The position numbers were made by a program, and so were the translations under genes. Positions 17,640-25,954 of a stretch of DNA of 64,000 bases are shown in pieces; position 1 is the first letter of the stretch, and every line of letters begins with the position of its first letter. Below the pieces are notes generated by a model, which was given only the letters and a program-made list of their open reading frames with translations, was not told the DNA's origin and made no database searches. Source of the DNA: Flavobacteriales bacterium (lineage in GTDB: Bacteria > Bacteroidota > Bacteroidia > Flavobacteriales_F > PHOS-HE28); the NCBI GenBank assembly GCA_016718655.1, contig JADKCV010000014.1, positions 62,001 to 126,000 on the forward strand. The letters run 5' to 3'.

Positions 17640-18030
17640 GAAAGATTATGCGGTTGACATTAGAGATGAATGTGCTTCACTTCGTATACCCGGATGGATC
17701 TGGATCACATCGGGATGGGAGGATCACGTGGCAGTTCCCTTGTCCGCATACACGCGCACCTTTGGATCGCGTCGAGCAAAATGGTTGTCCGGTCGGCAAC
17801 GGCTACGATATCGTGGAATGTGCGGGTCATCGATCATTCCATCTCCGACCACCTTACGCTTGGCCCCAATTTTCAAGCACCACAAGTTGGATCGGAGCCG
17901 TTGCTGAAAGTCGGGTTTGTGTGCGTTTTCTTCGGTGAAAGTAAAGCTCGCATTTTCCTGATGGACTGATGCTGTTGCTGGCGCATGAACTCCAATTTCA
18001 TACCCGTTTCCCTTACAAAGCCTCCGCAAC
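17640..18030. other. Intergenic stretch, possible gene remnant
   Basis: About 390 bp without a supported gene. One plus-strand frame contains VRVIDHSISDHLTLGPNF, which faintly resembles the C-terminal SDH motif of endonuclease/exonuclease/phosphatase proteins, but no upstream catalytic motifs are visible. I treat it as non-coding or a decayed fragment. Confidence 0.25.
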
Positions 18031-18336
18031 GGTCTGCCGTCAGGCCTACCACACCGCAACTCCGCATGCTCCGCGCCCATCGTGGTACCCCCGTATTTCC
18101 CTTCGCGTCATTGCGCCGTTGCGGCCAATTCAACATTCCCACAGCGCCGGTCTGCCGATCATCAGCCCCTCGCAGCTGATCCGCATTTCCTCCGCGCCCT
18201 CTGCGCCTTCTGCGGTAACCCCGCATTCCCCTCTGCGCCGTTCCGGCCAACTCCACACTCCCTCCGCTCCACATTGCCGTCAGGCAGGCCACCCAGCCAA
18301 CCTGTATTACCTCCGCGCTCCCCGCGTTCACTTACC
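18031..18336 (+). repeat. Second CTCCGCG-type repeat locus (locus B)
   Basis: Three units of the 12539-13168 family start near 18062, 18183 and 18304 with 121-bp spacing, preceded by a partial unit (GGTCTGCCGTCAGGC at 18031). Shared segments include TTCGCGTCATTGCGCCGTTG and CGGCCAATTCAACATTCCCA. It ends about 100 bp past the end of ftsK, which is transcribed toward it. Confidence 0.8.
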
Positions 18337-18433
18337 CCCCCAAATGCAAGATCCCCCGAAGCAACCGCCCCGGGGGTATCCATTCATTCAACAGCGTTCA
18401 GCATGGTCCCGATGGAGTAGGGGAGTCCCAACC

Positions 18434-21013
18434 TCACCCCACCACCACCCCGTTGTTCAGGTGCGCGTTCAGCGCCGCCTCATTGGGGATCAGCACCCGT
18501 CGCGCCTTGCTGCCCTCGAAGGCGCCCAGAATGCCGGCGGCCTCCAATTGGTCCACGATCCGGCCGGCGCGATTGTAGCCCAGCTTCAGCTTACGCTGGA
18601 TCAGGCTCGTACTGCCTTGCTGCGTCATCACCACCAAGCGGGCGGCGTCCTCGAACATGCTGTCGCGATCGCCGTCGTCCACCTCCAACTCGCCACCATC
18701 CTCGGTGGGCACTTCGGGCAGGATCAAGGCATCCGGGTAGCCGCGTTGGTTGCCGATGAAGTCGCAGATCTTGTCCACCTCCGGCGTATCCACGAAGGCG
18801 CACTGGATGCGGATCAGGTCATTGCCGGTGCTCAAGAGCATGTCACCCCGGCCGATCAACTGATCGGCACCGCCGGCATCCAGGATCGTGCGGCTATCGA
18901 TCTTGCTGGTGACCCGGAAAGCGATGCGGGCAGGGAAGTTGGCCTTGATCGTGCCCGTGATGATGTTCACACTCGGGCGCTGCGTGGCGATGATCAGGTG
19001 GATGCCGATGGCTCGGGCCAACTGCGCCAGACGGGCGATGGGTGTTTCCACCTCGCGGCCTGCCGTCATGATCAGGTCGGCGAACTCGTCCACCACCAGC
19101 ACGATGTAGGGGAGGTACCGGTGCCCGTTCTCCGGGTTCAAGCGGCGACTGATGAACTTGGCGTTGTACTCCTTGATGTTGCGGACTTGCGCATCCTTCA
19201 GCAGTTCGTAGCGCTCGTCCATCTCGATGCACAAGCTGTTCAACGTGGCCACCACCTTCTTGGTGTCGGTGATGATCGCTTCCCCATCTCCGGGCAGCTT
19301 CGCCAGGAAGTGCCGCTCGATCTTGTTGAAGAGGGTGAGCTCCACCTTCTTCGGGTCCACCAGCACGAACTTGATCTGGCTCGGGTGCTTCTTGTACAGC
19401 AGCGACACGAGGATCGCGTTCAAGCCCACCGACTTACCCTGACCCGTAGCACCCGCCATCAGCAGGTGCGGCATCTTGGTCAGGTCCGTCACGAAGGTCT
19501 CGTTGCTGATCGTCTTGCCCAGCACCAAGGGCAGGTCCATGCCGCTGTTCTGGAACTTCTCGCTCGCGATCACCGCGCGCATGCCCACCACCTGCGGCTT
19601 GCTGTTCGGCACCTCGATACCGATCGTACCCTTCCCCGGTATCGGCGCGATGATCCGGATGCCGAGCGCAGCCAGGCTCAGCGCGATGTCGTCCTCCAGG
19701 TTCTTGATCTTGCTGATGCGAACACCGGCCTTCGGGATGATCTCGTACAGCGTCACCGTCGGCCCGATCGTCGCCTTGATCTTGTCGATACCGATGTTGT
19801 AGTGCCCCAAGGTCTCCACGATGCGGTCCTTGTTCATCTCCAACTCCTCCTTCGTCACCGTCACCTCGCCCGTTCCATGGTCCACGAGAAGGTCGATGGG
19901 GGGCAGCTCGTAGCTGCTCAGTTCCAACGTCGGGTCATACTCACCGAACTCCTGCAGCTTGCTCTCGATCTCGTCCTCGCTGAGCACCGCTTCCTCCGGC
20001 GCCGCAACCTGCACATCCATGCCGTTGAGGTCGCCGCTCAGTTCATGGGTCACGGCCACCACCGGTGAGATGATGGGCTCCACCACCTCGAAGGGCGCCG
20101 TCTCCAGTTCCAGTTCGGCCACGTCCACTTCCTCCTCTTCCTGTTCGGTGATGGGCTCCTCCTCGTCCTCCACCAACTCCTCCTCCACAGCGTCCTCCTC
20201 CTCTTCCACTTCGTCGTCCGCTTCGTCCGCCACAGCTTGCGCGGGCTCCACCACAGGCACCGGCTTCACACGTACGCCTGTCGCAGCGGGCACCACTTCG
20301 GCGCTTTCCTCCACGTCGTCCACGTCCTCCTCCTTGCTCGCGCGCCACGTCCTCATCTTCTCGAACACATCACCCAGCCACTGGAAGTTCAGGTTGAAGG
20401 TGAACACCGCGAAGGCCCCGGCCGAGAACACCAGCAGGGCACCCGCTCCGAAATTGCCCAACAGCGTGGTCAGGTGCCGCGTCATCGCGAAGCCCACACC
20501 GCCACCTAGGAACATGTACTCGCCCCGGAAGAAGAAGCCGAACAGCGCCGGCAACCACAGCAGCGCCATGGCGGTCCAGCCCAGCGTGCGGCGCACCGGT
20601 AGCAGCCACGTGCCCAGCAACAACCGGATGCCCACCAGGAAACTCCACAGCGGCAACGTGAACGCCGCCAGTCCGAACCACGTGTAGATGAACTTGTTGC
20701 TCAGCAGCGCACCGAACTTGCCCAACCAGTTGTCCGCTCGTATGCTCGGGTCGAAGATGGCTCCCCATGGCCGACCGATCAGGTCCTGGTCGATCCGCCA
20801 AGTGAAGAGGAACGAGATGAAGGCCGTCACCAGGTAGAACGCGCCCAGCACCAGGAACAGGCCGAACACCTTGTGCGTGCGTTCATCGGCCAGAAAGGCC
20901 TTGAAGCGCGCCCAGCGACCCTCGCCAGCGGGTTGTTCGCTGGTGCGTCGGCGCCGTTTCGGTGCTTCTTCCTCGGTAGGGGCGGTCTCGCGGACCCGGT
21001 TGCTCTTGGCCAC
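18434..21013 (-). CDS. ftsK: DNA translocase FtsK
   Basis: The 859-residue protein has the full FtsK layout. Four membrane segments (about residues 50-220, e.g. VFGLFLVLGAFYLVTAFISF) precede a strongly acidic linker (about 240-330, rich in E and D). The motor domain carries Walker A AGATGQGKSVGLN and Walker B VLVVDEFADLI. The C-terminal gamma winged helix contains QGSTSLIQRKLKLGYNRAGR. It pumps chromosomal DNA toward dif at the septum. No ATG is available near the N terminus: the frame opens at GTG 21037, and I prefer the GTG at 21013 (MAKSNRVRE), leaving a 37-nt leader. The linker is shorter than in E. coli FtsK. Confidence 0.95.
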   Translation of the reverse strand: MAKSNRVRETAPTEEEAPKRRRRTSEQPAGEGRWARFKAFLADERTHKVFGLFLVLGAFYLVTAFISFLFTWRIDQDLIGRPWGAIFDPSIRADNWLGKFGALLSNKFIYTWFGLAAFTLPLWSFLVGIRLLLGTWLLPVRRTLGWTAMALLWLPALFGFFFRGEYMFLGGGVGFAMTRHLTTLLGNFGAGALLVFSAGAFAVFTFNLNFQWLGDVFEKMRTWRASKEEDVDDVEESAEVVPAATGVRVKPVPVVEPAQAVADEADDEVEEEEDAVEEELVEDEEEPITEQEEEEVDVAELELETAPFEVVEPIISPVVAVTHELSGDLNGMDVQVAAPEEAVLSEDEIESKLQEFGEYDPTLELSSYELPPIDLLVDHGTGEVTVTKEELEMNKDRIVETLGHYNIGIDKIKATIGPTVTLYEIIPKAGVRISKIKNLEDDIALSLAALGIRIIAPIPGKGTIGIEVPNSKPQVVGMRAVIASEKFQNSGMDLPLVLGKTISNETFVTDLTKMPHLLMAGATGQGKSVGLNAILVSLLYKKHPSQIKFVLVDPKKVELTLFNKIERHFLAKLPGDGEAIITDTKKVVATLNSLCIEMDERYELLKDAQVRNIKEYNAKFISRRLNPENGHRYLPYIVLVVDEFADLIMTAGREVETPIARLAQLARAIGIHLIIATQRPSVNIITGTIKANFPARIAFRVTSKIDSRTILDAGGADQLIGRGDMLLSTGNDLIRIQCAFVDTPEVDKICDFIGNQRGYPDALILPEVPTEDGGELEVDDGDRDSMFEDAARLVVMTQQGSTSLIQRKLKLGYNRAGRIVDQLEAAGILGAFEGSKARRVLIPNEAALNAHLNNGVVVG

Positions 21014-21058
21014 GTGCAATGCGGTTGGACCCCGCACTTCGCGGGACGATCAAAAGTA
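21014..21058 (-). promoter_or_regulatory. ftsK promoter and leader with a hairpin
   Basis: TACTTTTG (21051-21058, minus) is the -7 box. Directly after it the leader contains CCCGC-GAAGT-GCGGG, a small hairpin at the predicted 5' end of the mRNA, upstream of the GTG start at 21013. Confidence 0.55.
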
Positions 21059-21139
21059 CCCGGGGCTGTAGGGACAACGGGATCCTGGCCATGGCTATTA
21101 TCAACACCACCACGTTGGTGGGTACGGTGCCAACGAACA

Positions 21140-21166
21140 CAGGCCGCCCGGATAAGGAGCGGCCTG
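21140..21166 (-). terminator. Hairpin after the 21.2-21.9 kb lipoprotein gene
   Basis: An 8-bp stem (CAGGCCGC with GCGGCCTG) with an 11-nt loop lies about 35 bp beyond the stop of the minus-strand lipoprotein gene. Confidence 0.5.
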
Positions 21167-21199
21167 CGAGCAAGGCGGGTGGTGGGAGAGTGGTGCGGA

Positions 21200-21904
21200 C
21201 TACATCGCGAAGGTGCCAAGCACCTCCGCTAGTTCATGGTGCAGGACCTCCGCGGGCACCTGCTCGAACTCTTTCTTGGTATCGAACTTGGCAGGGTCCA
21301 CTTCCCCGGGCGTCACGGACAGCGCGTTCAAGCGCATCCGCATGCCGTATTGGACCACATCATAGCGCATCAGCACACCGGGCACCTCGGCGAACGGGCC
21401 GAACCAATTGGGGTTGCTCATCTTGATCCGGTCGGTGTACCACAGCTCACACTCCACCTGGTCCAGGTCGTCGTACACGGCCACGGCCTTCTTGCACGGA
21501 TAGCCCGCGATCGTATCCACGTCGCTGGTGTACAGGATCGTCGGCTTGCTGGTCGATGGGCTGAACAGCTCAAGGTCGTTCGGCAGCATGTGTGCTACGA
21601 TCTTCTTGCTCATCAGGCTCAGGTGATAGTCCAGCGCCTGGTTCGTGTTGTCGGTCACCATCGTTGTACGGAACACGCCCATCCCGGCACTCAGCTCGGC
21701 CACCTGCTTGTCCTCCTTGAAGGTCAGCGTGGTCCGTTCCGGAAGCATGCCTGCCATGATCCCGTTCGGGTCGTAATCGGGAAAGCTCAACGCATATTCG
21801 ATCACCCCTTCGGTCAAGCGCTGTTCCAGCAGACCGGTGCCACAGCTGTTGAGCAGGGTGCCCAGGACCAGGACGGTGAGGGTGCTGCGAACGGGGTTGT
21901 TCAT
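21200..21904 (-). CDS. Lipoprotein of unknown function (GLPGLI/DUF4412-like)
   Basis: The 234-residue product begins with a lipoprotein signal (MNNPVRSTLTVLVLGTLLNSC, lipobox LNSC). The mature part has the style of small Bacteroidota exported proteins that report a measured state: GVIEYALSFPDYDPNGIM, ERTTLTFKEDKQVAELSAGM, DYHLSLMSKKIVAHM, DVDTIAGYPCKKAVAVYDD. The GYPCKKA segment is a recurring motif in GLPGLI and DUF4412-like families, whose function is unknown. The frame extends upstream to 21940, but only the start at 21904 gives a proper signal. It is transcribed away from the arginase gene. Confidence 0.75.
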   Translation of the reverse strand: MNNPVRSTLTVLVLGTLLNSCGTGLLEQRLTEGVIEYALSFPDYDPNGIMAGMLPERTTLTFKEDKQVAELSAGMGVFRTTMVTDNTNQALDYHLSLMSKKIVAHMLPNDLELFSPSTSKPTILYTSDVDTIAGYPCKKAVAVYDDLDQVECELWYTDRIKMSNPNWFGPFAEVPGVLMRYDVVQYGMRMRLNALSVTPGEVDPAKFDTKKEFEQVPAEVLHHELAEVLGTFAM

Positions 21905-21994
21905 CGGTGTTCTCATAAGGTAGGTGGCCGTGATACGCACATTGGTCGGCCATAGTTGCCCGTTCGGCCGGAAACCTTCCCCGGCTGGGCACCC

Positions 21995-22002
21995 TACCTT
22001 TG
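21995..22002 (+). promoter_or_regulatory. -7 element of the arginase gene
   Basis: TACCTTTG, a perfect TAnnTTTG match, lies 21 nt before the ATG at 22024. No clear -33 TTG is visible at the standard spacing. Confidence 0.5.
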
Positions 22003-22023
22003 TCCACCCCCTAACGGGAGCGC

Positions 22024-22962
22024 ATGGAATTACGATTGATCGAAGCAGCCTCGGAGATCGGGGCGGGTAAGCGCGGTGCCAGCATGGGTATGGCAGCCCT
22101 GCGCGTCGCTGCCTGGAAACTCGGAAGCGAACTCTTCGGCCATGCCGAGGAAAGCATCCTGCGGGATGAGAACGACGTGCTCTACGAGGACGACATCTCG
22201 CCCAATGCCCACCACATCGACGGCCTCATCCGCTTCGAAAGCGACCTTGCCTACGAGGTTTATAAGTACCTCAGGAATAACGTCTTTCCTATCGTGGTCG
22301 GAGGTGATCATTCAATAGCCATCGGTTCGGTGTCCGGCACCAAGATGGCCTTCCCCGAGAAGCGTATCGGCGTGGTCTGGATCGATGCCCATGCCGACCT
22401 CCATACTCCGTGGACCACCCCCAGCGGCAACGTTCACGGCATGCCCCTGGCCCTCCTGATGCAGATCGAGAAGCGCGGTAAGAATCGCCCCCAGGTCTTC
22501 ACCATGGACACGTGGGACCGCCTCCGCAAGATCGGGGTCAGCGGCCCCAAGATGGTACCCAGTGACCTGGTCTTCATCGCCTTGCGGGACTATGAACCCG
22601 AGGAGCGCGCCATCATCGAAGAGTTCGGCATCCGGGTGATCACCGTTGCCGATGTGCGCACGAAAGGCCCGGCGGCCATCGTCAAGGAGACCCTGGCCCA
22701 CCTCACCGCCTGCGACAAGATCCACGTCAGCTTCGACGTCGATAGCCTCGACCCGACCATCTCCGTCGGTACCGGCACCCCCGTCCCCGACGGCCTCTTC
22801 AGCGACGAAGCGTCCGCCCTCCTCCAAGGCTTCTGCGCCGACCCCAAGACCGCCACCCTCGATGTCGTGGAGATCAACCCCTCACTCGACACCAACAACG
22901 CCATGGCCGAGGCCACGCTGAAGATCCTGGAGCCCTTATTCCCGATCTTGAGGAATCGATAG
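22024..22962 (+). CDS. rocF: Arginase (ureohydrolase family)
   Basis: The 312-residue protein has all manganese-binding ureohydrolase motifs: GGDHSIAIG (about residues 93-101), WIDAHADLHTP (120-130), and SFDVDSLDPTISVGTGTPVP (about 239-258). The SGNVHGMPLA loop is characteristic of arginase rather than agmatinase. It would hydrolyse L-arginine to ornithine and urea in the cytosol. It precedes ctlX, which is thought to act on citrulline, and argS, so the neighbourhood groups arginine-related functions. The 200-bp gap to ctlX holds an inverted repeat, so they are probably separate transcripts. Confidence 0.9.
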   Translation: MELRLIEAASEIGAGKRGASMGMAALRVAAWKLGSELFGHAEESILRDENDVLYEDDISPNAHHIDGLIRFESDLAYEVYKYLRNNVFPIVVGGDHSIAIGSVSGTKMAFPEKRIGVVWIDAHADLHTPWTTPSGNVHGMPLALLMQIEKRGKNRPQVFTMDTWDRLRKIGVSGPKMVPSDLVFIALRDYEPEERAIIEEFGIRVITVADVRTKGPAAIVKETLAHLTACDKIHVSFDVDSLDPTISVGTGTPVPDGLFSDEASALLQGFCADPKTATLDVVEINPSLDTNNAMAEATLKILEPLFPILRNR

Positions 22963-23057
22963 GTCGTGAAACAGGTGGCCATGCGAACAGGTGCTTGTGT
23001 GCCCATTACTCTCCTCCCGGATAGCCGGTCAAGATGACACCATGCTTCGATGTTCGC

Positions 23058-23119
23058 GGTGAGCACTAAGCCTGTCGAGCCGCACGACAATGGGTCGAAG
23101 CGCGTATTTCATGCTCACC
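23058..23119. repeat. Dispersed intergenic repeat with AGCCTGTCGA core
   Basis: GGTGAGCA (23058-23065) and TGCTCACC (23112-23119) form an 8-bp inverted repeat enclosing AAGCCTGTCGAGCCGC and GGGTCGAAGC. This resembles the GCCTGTCGAAG/CTTCGACAGGC intergenic repeat common in many bacterial genomes. It lies between arginase and ctlX. Confidence 0.5.
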
Positions 23120-23158
23120 TGTGCACAAGGCCACATGGGCACATGATCTTGTGACCCC

Positions 23159-24097
23159 ATGACCCAGAGCGCCTCCTCCGTCCTCCTCATCCGCCCGACC
23201 GGCTTCGGCTACGATAGCGAGACCGCGGCCAGCAACGGGTTCCAGCAGCGCTTGGAACGGGAGGACATCCGGGAGCGGGCCGAACAGGAGTTCGATGACC
23301 TGCTGAACGCCTTGCGCCATTGCGGTATCCCGGTCACCGTGCTCGATCCCGTGGACCCCGCGGCGCCAAACGCCGTGTTCCCCAACAACTGGCTGAGCAC
23401 CCATGCGGATGGCACGGTGGTCACCTATCCCATGTGCACCCCTTCACGCCGGGTGGAACGTGATCCCGCCATCGCCGAAGTGCTACGGCGCGAAGGCTTC
23501 ACCGTTCGTCAGGTGATGGACCTTTCCCCTTGGGAGCAAAAGGGCCTTTTTTTGGAAGGCACCGGCAGCCTGGTCCTGGACCGCGTGAAGCGCCTGGCCT
23601 TCGCCGTGCTCTCGCCCCGCACGCATGCTTCCGCCCTCAACGGCTGGTGCGAGCAACTGGGCTACGTGCCCGTTCCCTTCACAGCCACCATGGACGGCAC
23701 CTTGAGCGGCCAGCCCATCTACCACACCAACGTGGTCATGAGCATCGGCCTGCACTTCGCAGTGGTCTGTTTTGATGCGGTCCCTTATCCCGCGGAGCGC
23801 CAGGAATTGCGTGAGGAACTGGCCAAGGCCGGCAAGACCATCATCCCCATCACCCTGGAACAGATGCACCGCTACGTGGGCAACATGCTGGAACTGCGCG
23901 CTGGACGAGAGGGAAGCGAGGCCTTTGTGTTCCTCTCGGAGACCGCCTTCCAAGCCCTGCGCCCCGACCAGCGCATTGCCCTGGAGCAGTACGCGCAGCT
24001 TGTTCCTGTGGCCATCCCCACCATCGAGGCCGTGGGCGGTGGCAGCGTGCGGTGCATGTTGGCGGAGGTGTTCCTACCCAGCGCCATTCGTCGCTGA
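23159..24097 (+). CDS. ctlX: Citrulline utilisation hydrolase CtlX-like
   Basis: The 312-residue protein is a guanidino-modifying enzyme of the CtlX type. It shows PNAVFPNNWLSTHADGTVV (about residues 65-85), KGLFLEGTGSLVLDR (the E-G-T substrate loop), IYHTNVVMSIG (catalytic His) and GGSVRCMLAEVF with the nucleophilic Cys near the C terminus. Family members hydrolyse citrulline toward ornithine; related enzymes act on dimethylarginine, so the substrate is inferred. It follows arginase and is 23 bp upstream of argS, suggesting co-transcription with argS. Confidence 0.85.
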   Translation: MTQSASSVLLIRPTGFGYDSETAASNGFQQRLEREDIRERAEQEFDDLLNALRHCGIPVTVLDPVDPAAPNAVFPNNWLSTHADGTVVTYPMCTPSRRVERDPAIAEVLRREGFTVRQVMDLSPWEQKGLFLEGTGSLVLDRVKRLAFAVLSPRTHASALNGWCEQLGYVPVPFTATMDGTLSGQPIYHTNVVMSIGLHFAVVCFDAVPYPAERQELREELAKAGKTIIPITLEQMHRYVGNMLELRAGREGSEAFVFLSETAFQALRPDQRIALEQYAQLVPVAIPTIEAVGGGSVRCMLAEVFLPSAIRR

Positions 24098-24120
24098 GTC
24101 CTTCCTTTGCAGCCCAGACC

Positions 24121-25938
24121 ATGTTCCAGGATAGACTGCAAGCCCAGCTCGTGCCCGCGCTCCAGAGCGCCTTCCAACACCTCTTCAGCCATGAGCTCGA
24201 CGTGCGAAGTGTCGGTTTCCAACCGACCCGTCCTGAGTTCGAGGGCGACCTGACCATCAACGTCTTCCCGTTCCTGAAGATCAGCGGGAAAGGGCCGGAA
24301 CAGACGGCCACGGACATCGGCGAGTTCCTGCAACGCCAGGTGCCCATCGTGGAGCGCTTCAATGTGGTCAAGGGTTTCCTCAACATCGTCATCGCCGACA
24401 GCTACTGGACGGACTTCCTGCGCGAGGCGGGCAACAAGGATATCCTGCAGTTCCCCAGCACCGGACGGCAGGTGATGGTGGAGTACAGCTCGCCCAACAC
24501 CAACAAGCCTCTGCACCTGGGCCACCTGCGGAACAATTTCCTCGGGCATAGTGTCAGCCGCATCCTGAAGGCGGCGGGCAATGAGGTGGTGCGCGTGCAG
24601 ATCATCAACGACCGAGGCATCCACATCTGCAAGAGCATGGTGGCGTGGCAGAAGTTCGGGAAGGGCGAAACGCCCGAAACCAGCGGCCTGAAGGGTGACA
24701 AGTTGGTGGGCAAGTACTACGTGGAGTTCGACAAGGCGTACAAAGCCGAGATCGAGCAGCTGGTGACGGGAGGCATGCCGAAGGAGGAGGCGGAGAAACA
24801 GGCACCGCTGATGAAAGAGGCCCAGGCCATGCTGCTCGCGTGGGAGGCCAATGACCCCGCTGTCCGCGCATTGTGGGAGAGGATGAACGGCTGGGTCTAT
24901 GCCGGCTTCAACGCCACCTACACCCGCATGGGCGTGGAGTTCGACAAGCTGTACTACGAGAGCCAGACCTACGTGCTGGGCAAGGAGGACGTGCGCAAGG
25001 GCTTGGAGAAAGGTGTGTTCTACACCAAGCCCGACGGTAGCGTGTGGGTGGACAACACCGCCGAAGGCCTGGATGAGAAGGTCCTTCAGCGCGGTGATGG
25101 CACCAGCCTCTATATGACGCAGGACATCGGCACGGCCGTTAAGCGCTTCGAGGAATTTCCGGCCTTACAGCAGCTGATCTACGTGGTGGGCAACGAGCAG
25201 GATTACCACTTCAAGGTCCTGTTCATCATCTTGAAGAAGCTGGGCTTCACCTGGGCCGAGGGATTGCACCACCTGAGCTACGGCATGGTGGACCTGCCCA
25301 GTGGCAAGATGAAGAGCCGCGAAGGCACCGTGGTGGATGCCGACGACCTGATGCAGGAGGTGGTGGACGAGGCCCGCAAGGCAGGCGAGGAGCTCAGCAA
25401 GCTTGATGAGTTCAGCGAGGAGGAAAAGAGTGCCCTGTACGAGACGATCGGTCTTGCTGCGCTGAAGTACTACCTGCTCAAGGTGGATCCCAAGAAGCGC
25501 ATGCTCTTCGACCCTGCTGCCAGCATCGACCTGCAAGGGCACACCGGACCCTTCATCCAATACACGTATGCGAGGATCAAGTCCCTGCTCCGGAAGGCAG
25601 TTGAGTTGTCAGTCGGTAGTTCTCAGTTGTCCGTGGCAAGCGGACCGCTGACAACCGACAACCACCAACTGCTCCCCGAGGAGCGCGCGGTGATCAAGTT
25701 CCTTCATCAGTTCCCGGCGGTATTGAACGAGGCCGCTACCAAGCTTGAGCCTTCCACGATCGCGAACCACACGTACGAACTGGTGAAGGCTTACAACAGC
25801 TTCTACCAGAGCGTGCCCGTGATGAAGGAGGAGGATCCGGACAAGCAGAGATCCCGTCTGGTATTGAGCGCGGCGGTGGCAACGGTCACGAAGAAAGCCA
25901 TGTGGTGCTTGGGCATCGGTGTGCCGGAGCGGATGTGA
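24121..25938 (+). CDS. argS: Arginyl-tRNA synthetase
   Basis: The 605-residue class I synthetase shows the HIGH-type motif PNTNKPLHLGHLRNN (about residues 124-138), the KMSKS-equivalent GKMKSREGTVVDADDL (about 394-409), the Arg-specific IQYTYARIKSLLRKA, and a C-terminal DALR anticodon-binding domain. It charges tRNA-Arg. Residues about 494-518 (VELSVGSSQLSVASGPLTTD and on) are unlike the rest and are encoded by a palindromic repeat inserted in frame (25598-25671), at the junction of the catalytic and anticodon-binding domains. The start at 24121 follows ctlX by 23 bp. Confidence 0.95.
   Translation: MFQDRLQAQLVPALQSAFQHLFSHELDVRSVGFQPTRPEFEGDLTINVFPFLKISGKGPEQTATDIGEFLQRQVPIVERFNVVKGFLNIVIADSYWTDFLREAGNKDILQFPSTGRQVMVEYSSPNTNKPLHLGHLRNNFLGHSVSRILKAAGNEVVRVQIINDRGIHICKSMVAWQKFGKGETPETSGLKGDKLVGKYYVEFDKAYKAEIEQLVTGGMPKEEAEKQAPLMKEAQAMLLAWEANDPAVRALWERMNGWVYAGFNATYTRMGVEFDKLYYESQTYVLGKEDVRKGLEKGVFYTKPDGSVWVDNTAEGLDEKVLQRGDGTSLYMTQDIGTAVKRFEEFPALQQLIYVVGNEQDYHFKVLFIILKKLGFTWAEGLHHLSYGMVDLPSGKMKSREGTVVDADDLMQEVVDEARKAGEELSKLDEFSEEEKSALYETIGLAALKYYLLKVDPKKRMLFDPAASIDLQGHTGPFIQYTYARIKSLLRKAVELSVGSSQLSVASGPLTTDNHQLLPEERAVIKFLHQFPAVLNEAATKLEPSTIANHTYELVKAYNSFYQSVPVMKEEDPDKQRSRLVLSAAVATVTKKAMWCLGIGVPERM
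25598..25671. repeat. Palindromic dispersed repeat inserted in frame in argS
   Basis: The left arm contains CAGTTGAGTTGTCAG and CTCAGTTGTCCG, the right arm CGCTGACAACCGACAACC and ACCAACTG, forming an imperfect hairpin of about 74 nt. The translated SVGSSQLSVASGPLTTDN matches the product of a repeat seen as SVVSGQLSVVS / TTDNGQLTTDN in many draft genomes. The reading frame of argS stays open through it. Confidence 0.65.
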
Positions 25939-25954
25939 GTACTGTGCAACGTCC

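Noticed and set aside
17670..17969. Endonuclease/exonuclease/phosphatase gene remnant (SDH motif)
   Set aside because: Only a weak C-terminal-like motif is visible; no catalytic Asn/Glu/His motifs upstream, so I did not call a gene.
17969..20068. A 699-residue plus-strand open frame opposite ftsK
   Set aside because: It begins in the repeat locus and runs antisense to conserved FtsK motor sequence; His/Leu/Gln-rich composition is typical of a shadow frame.
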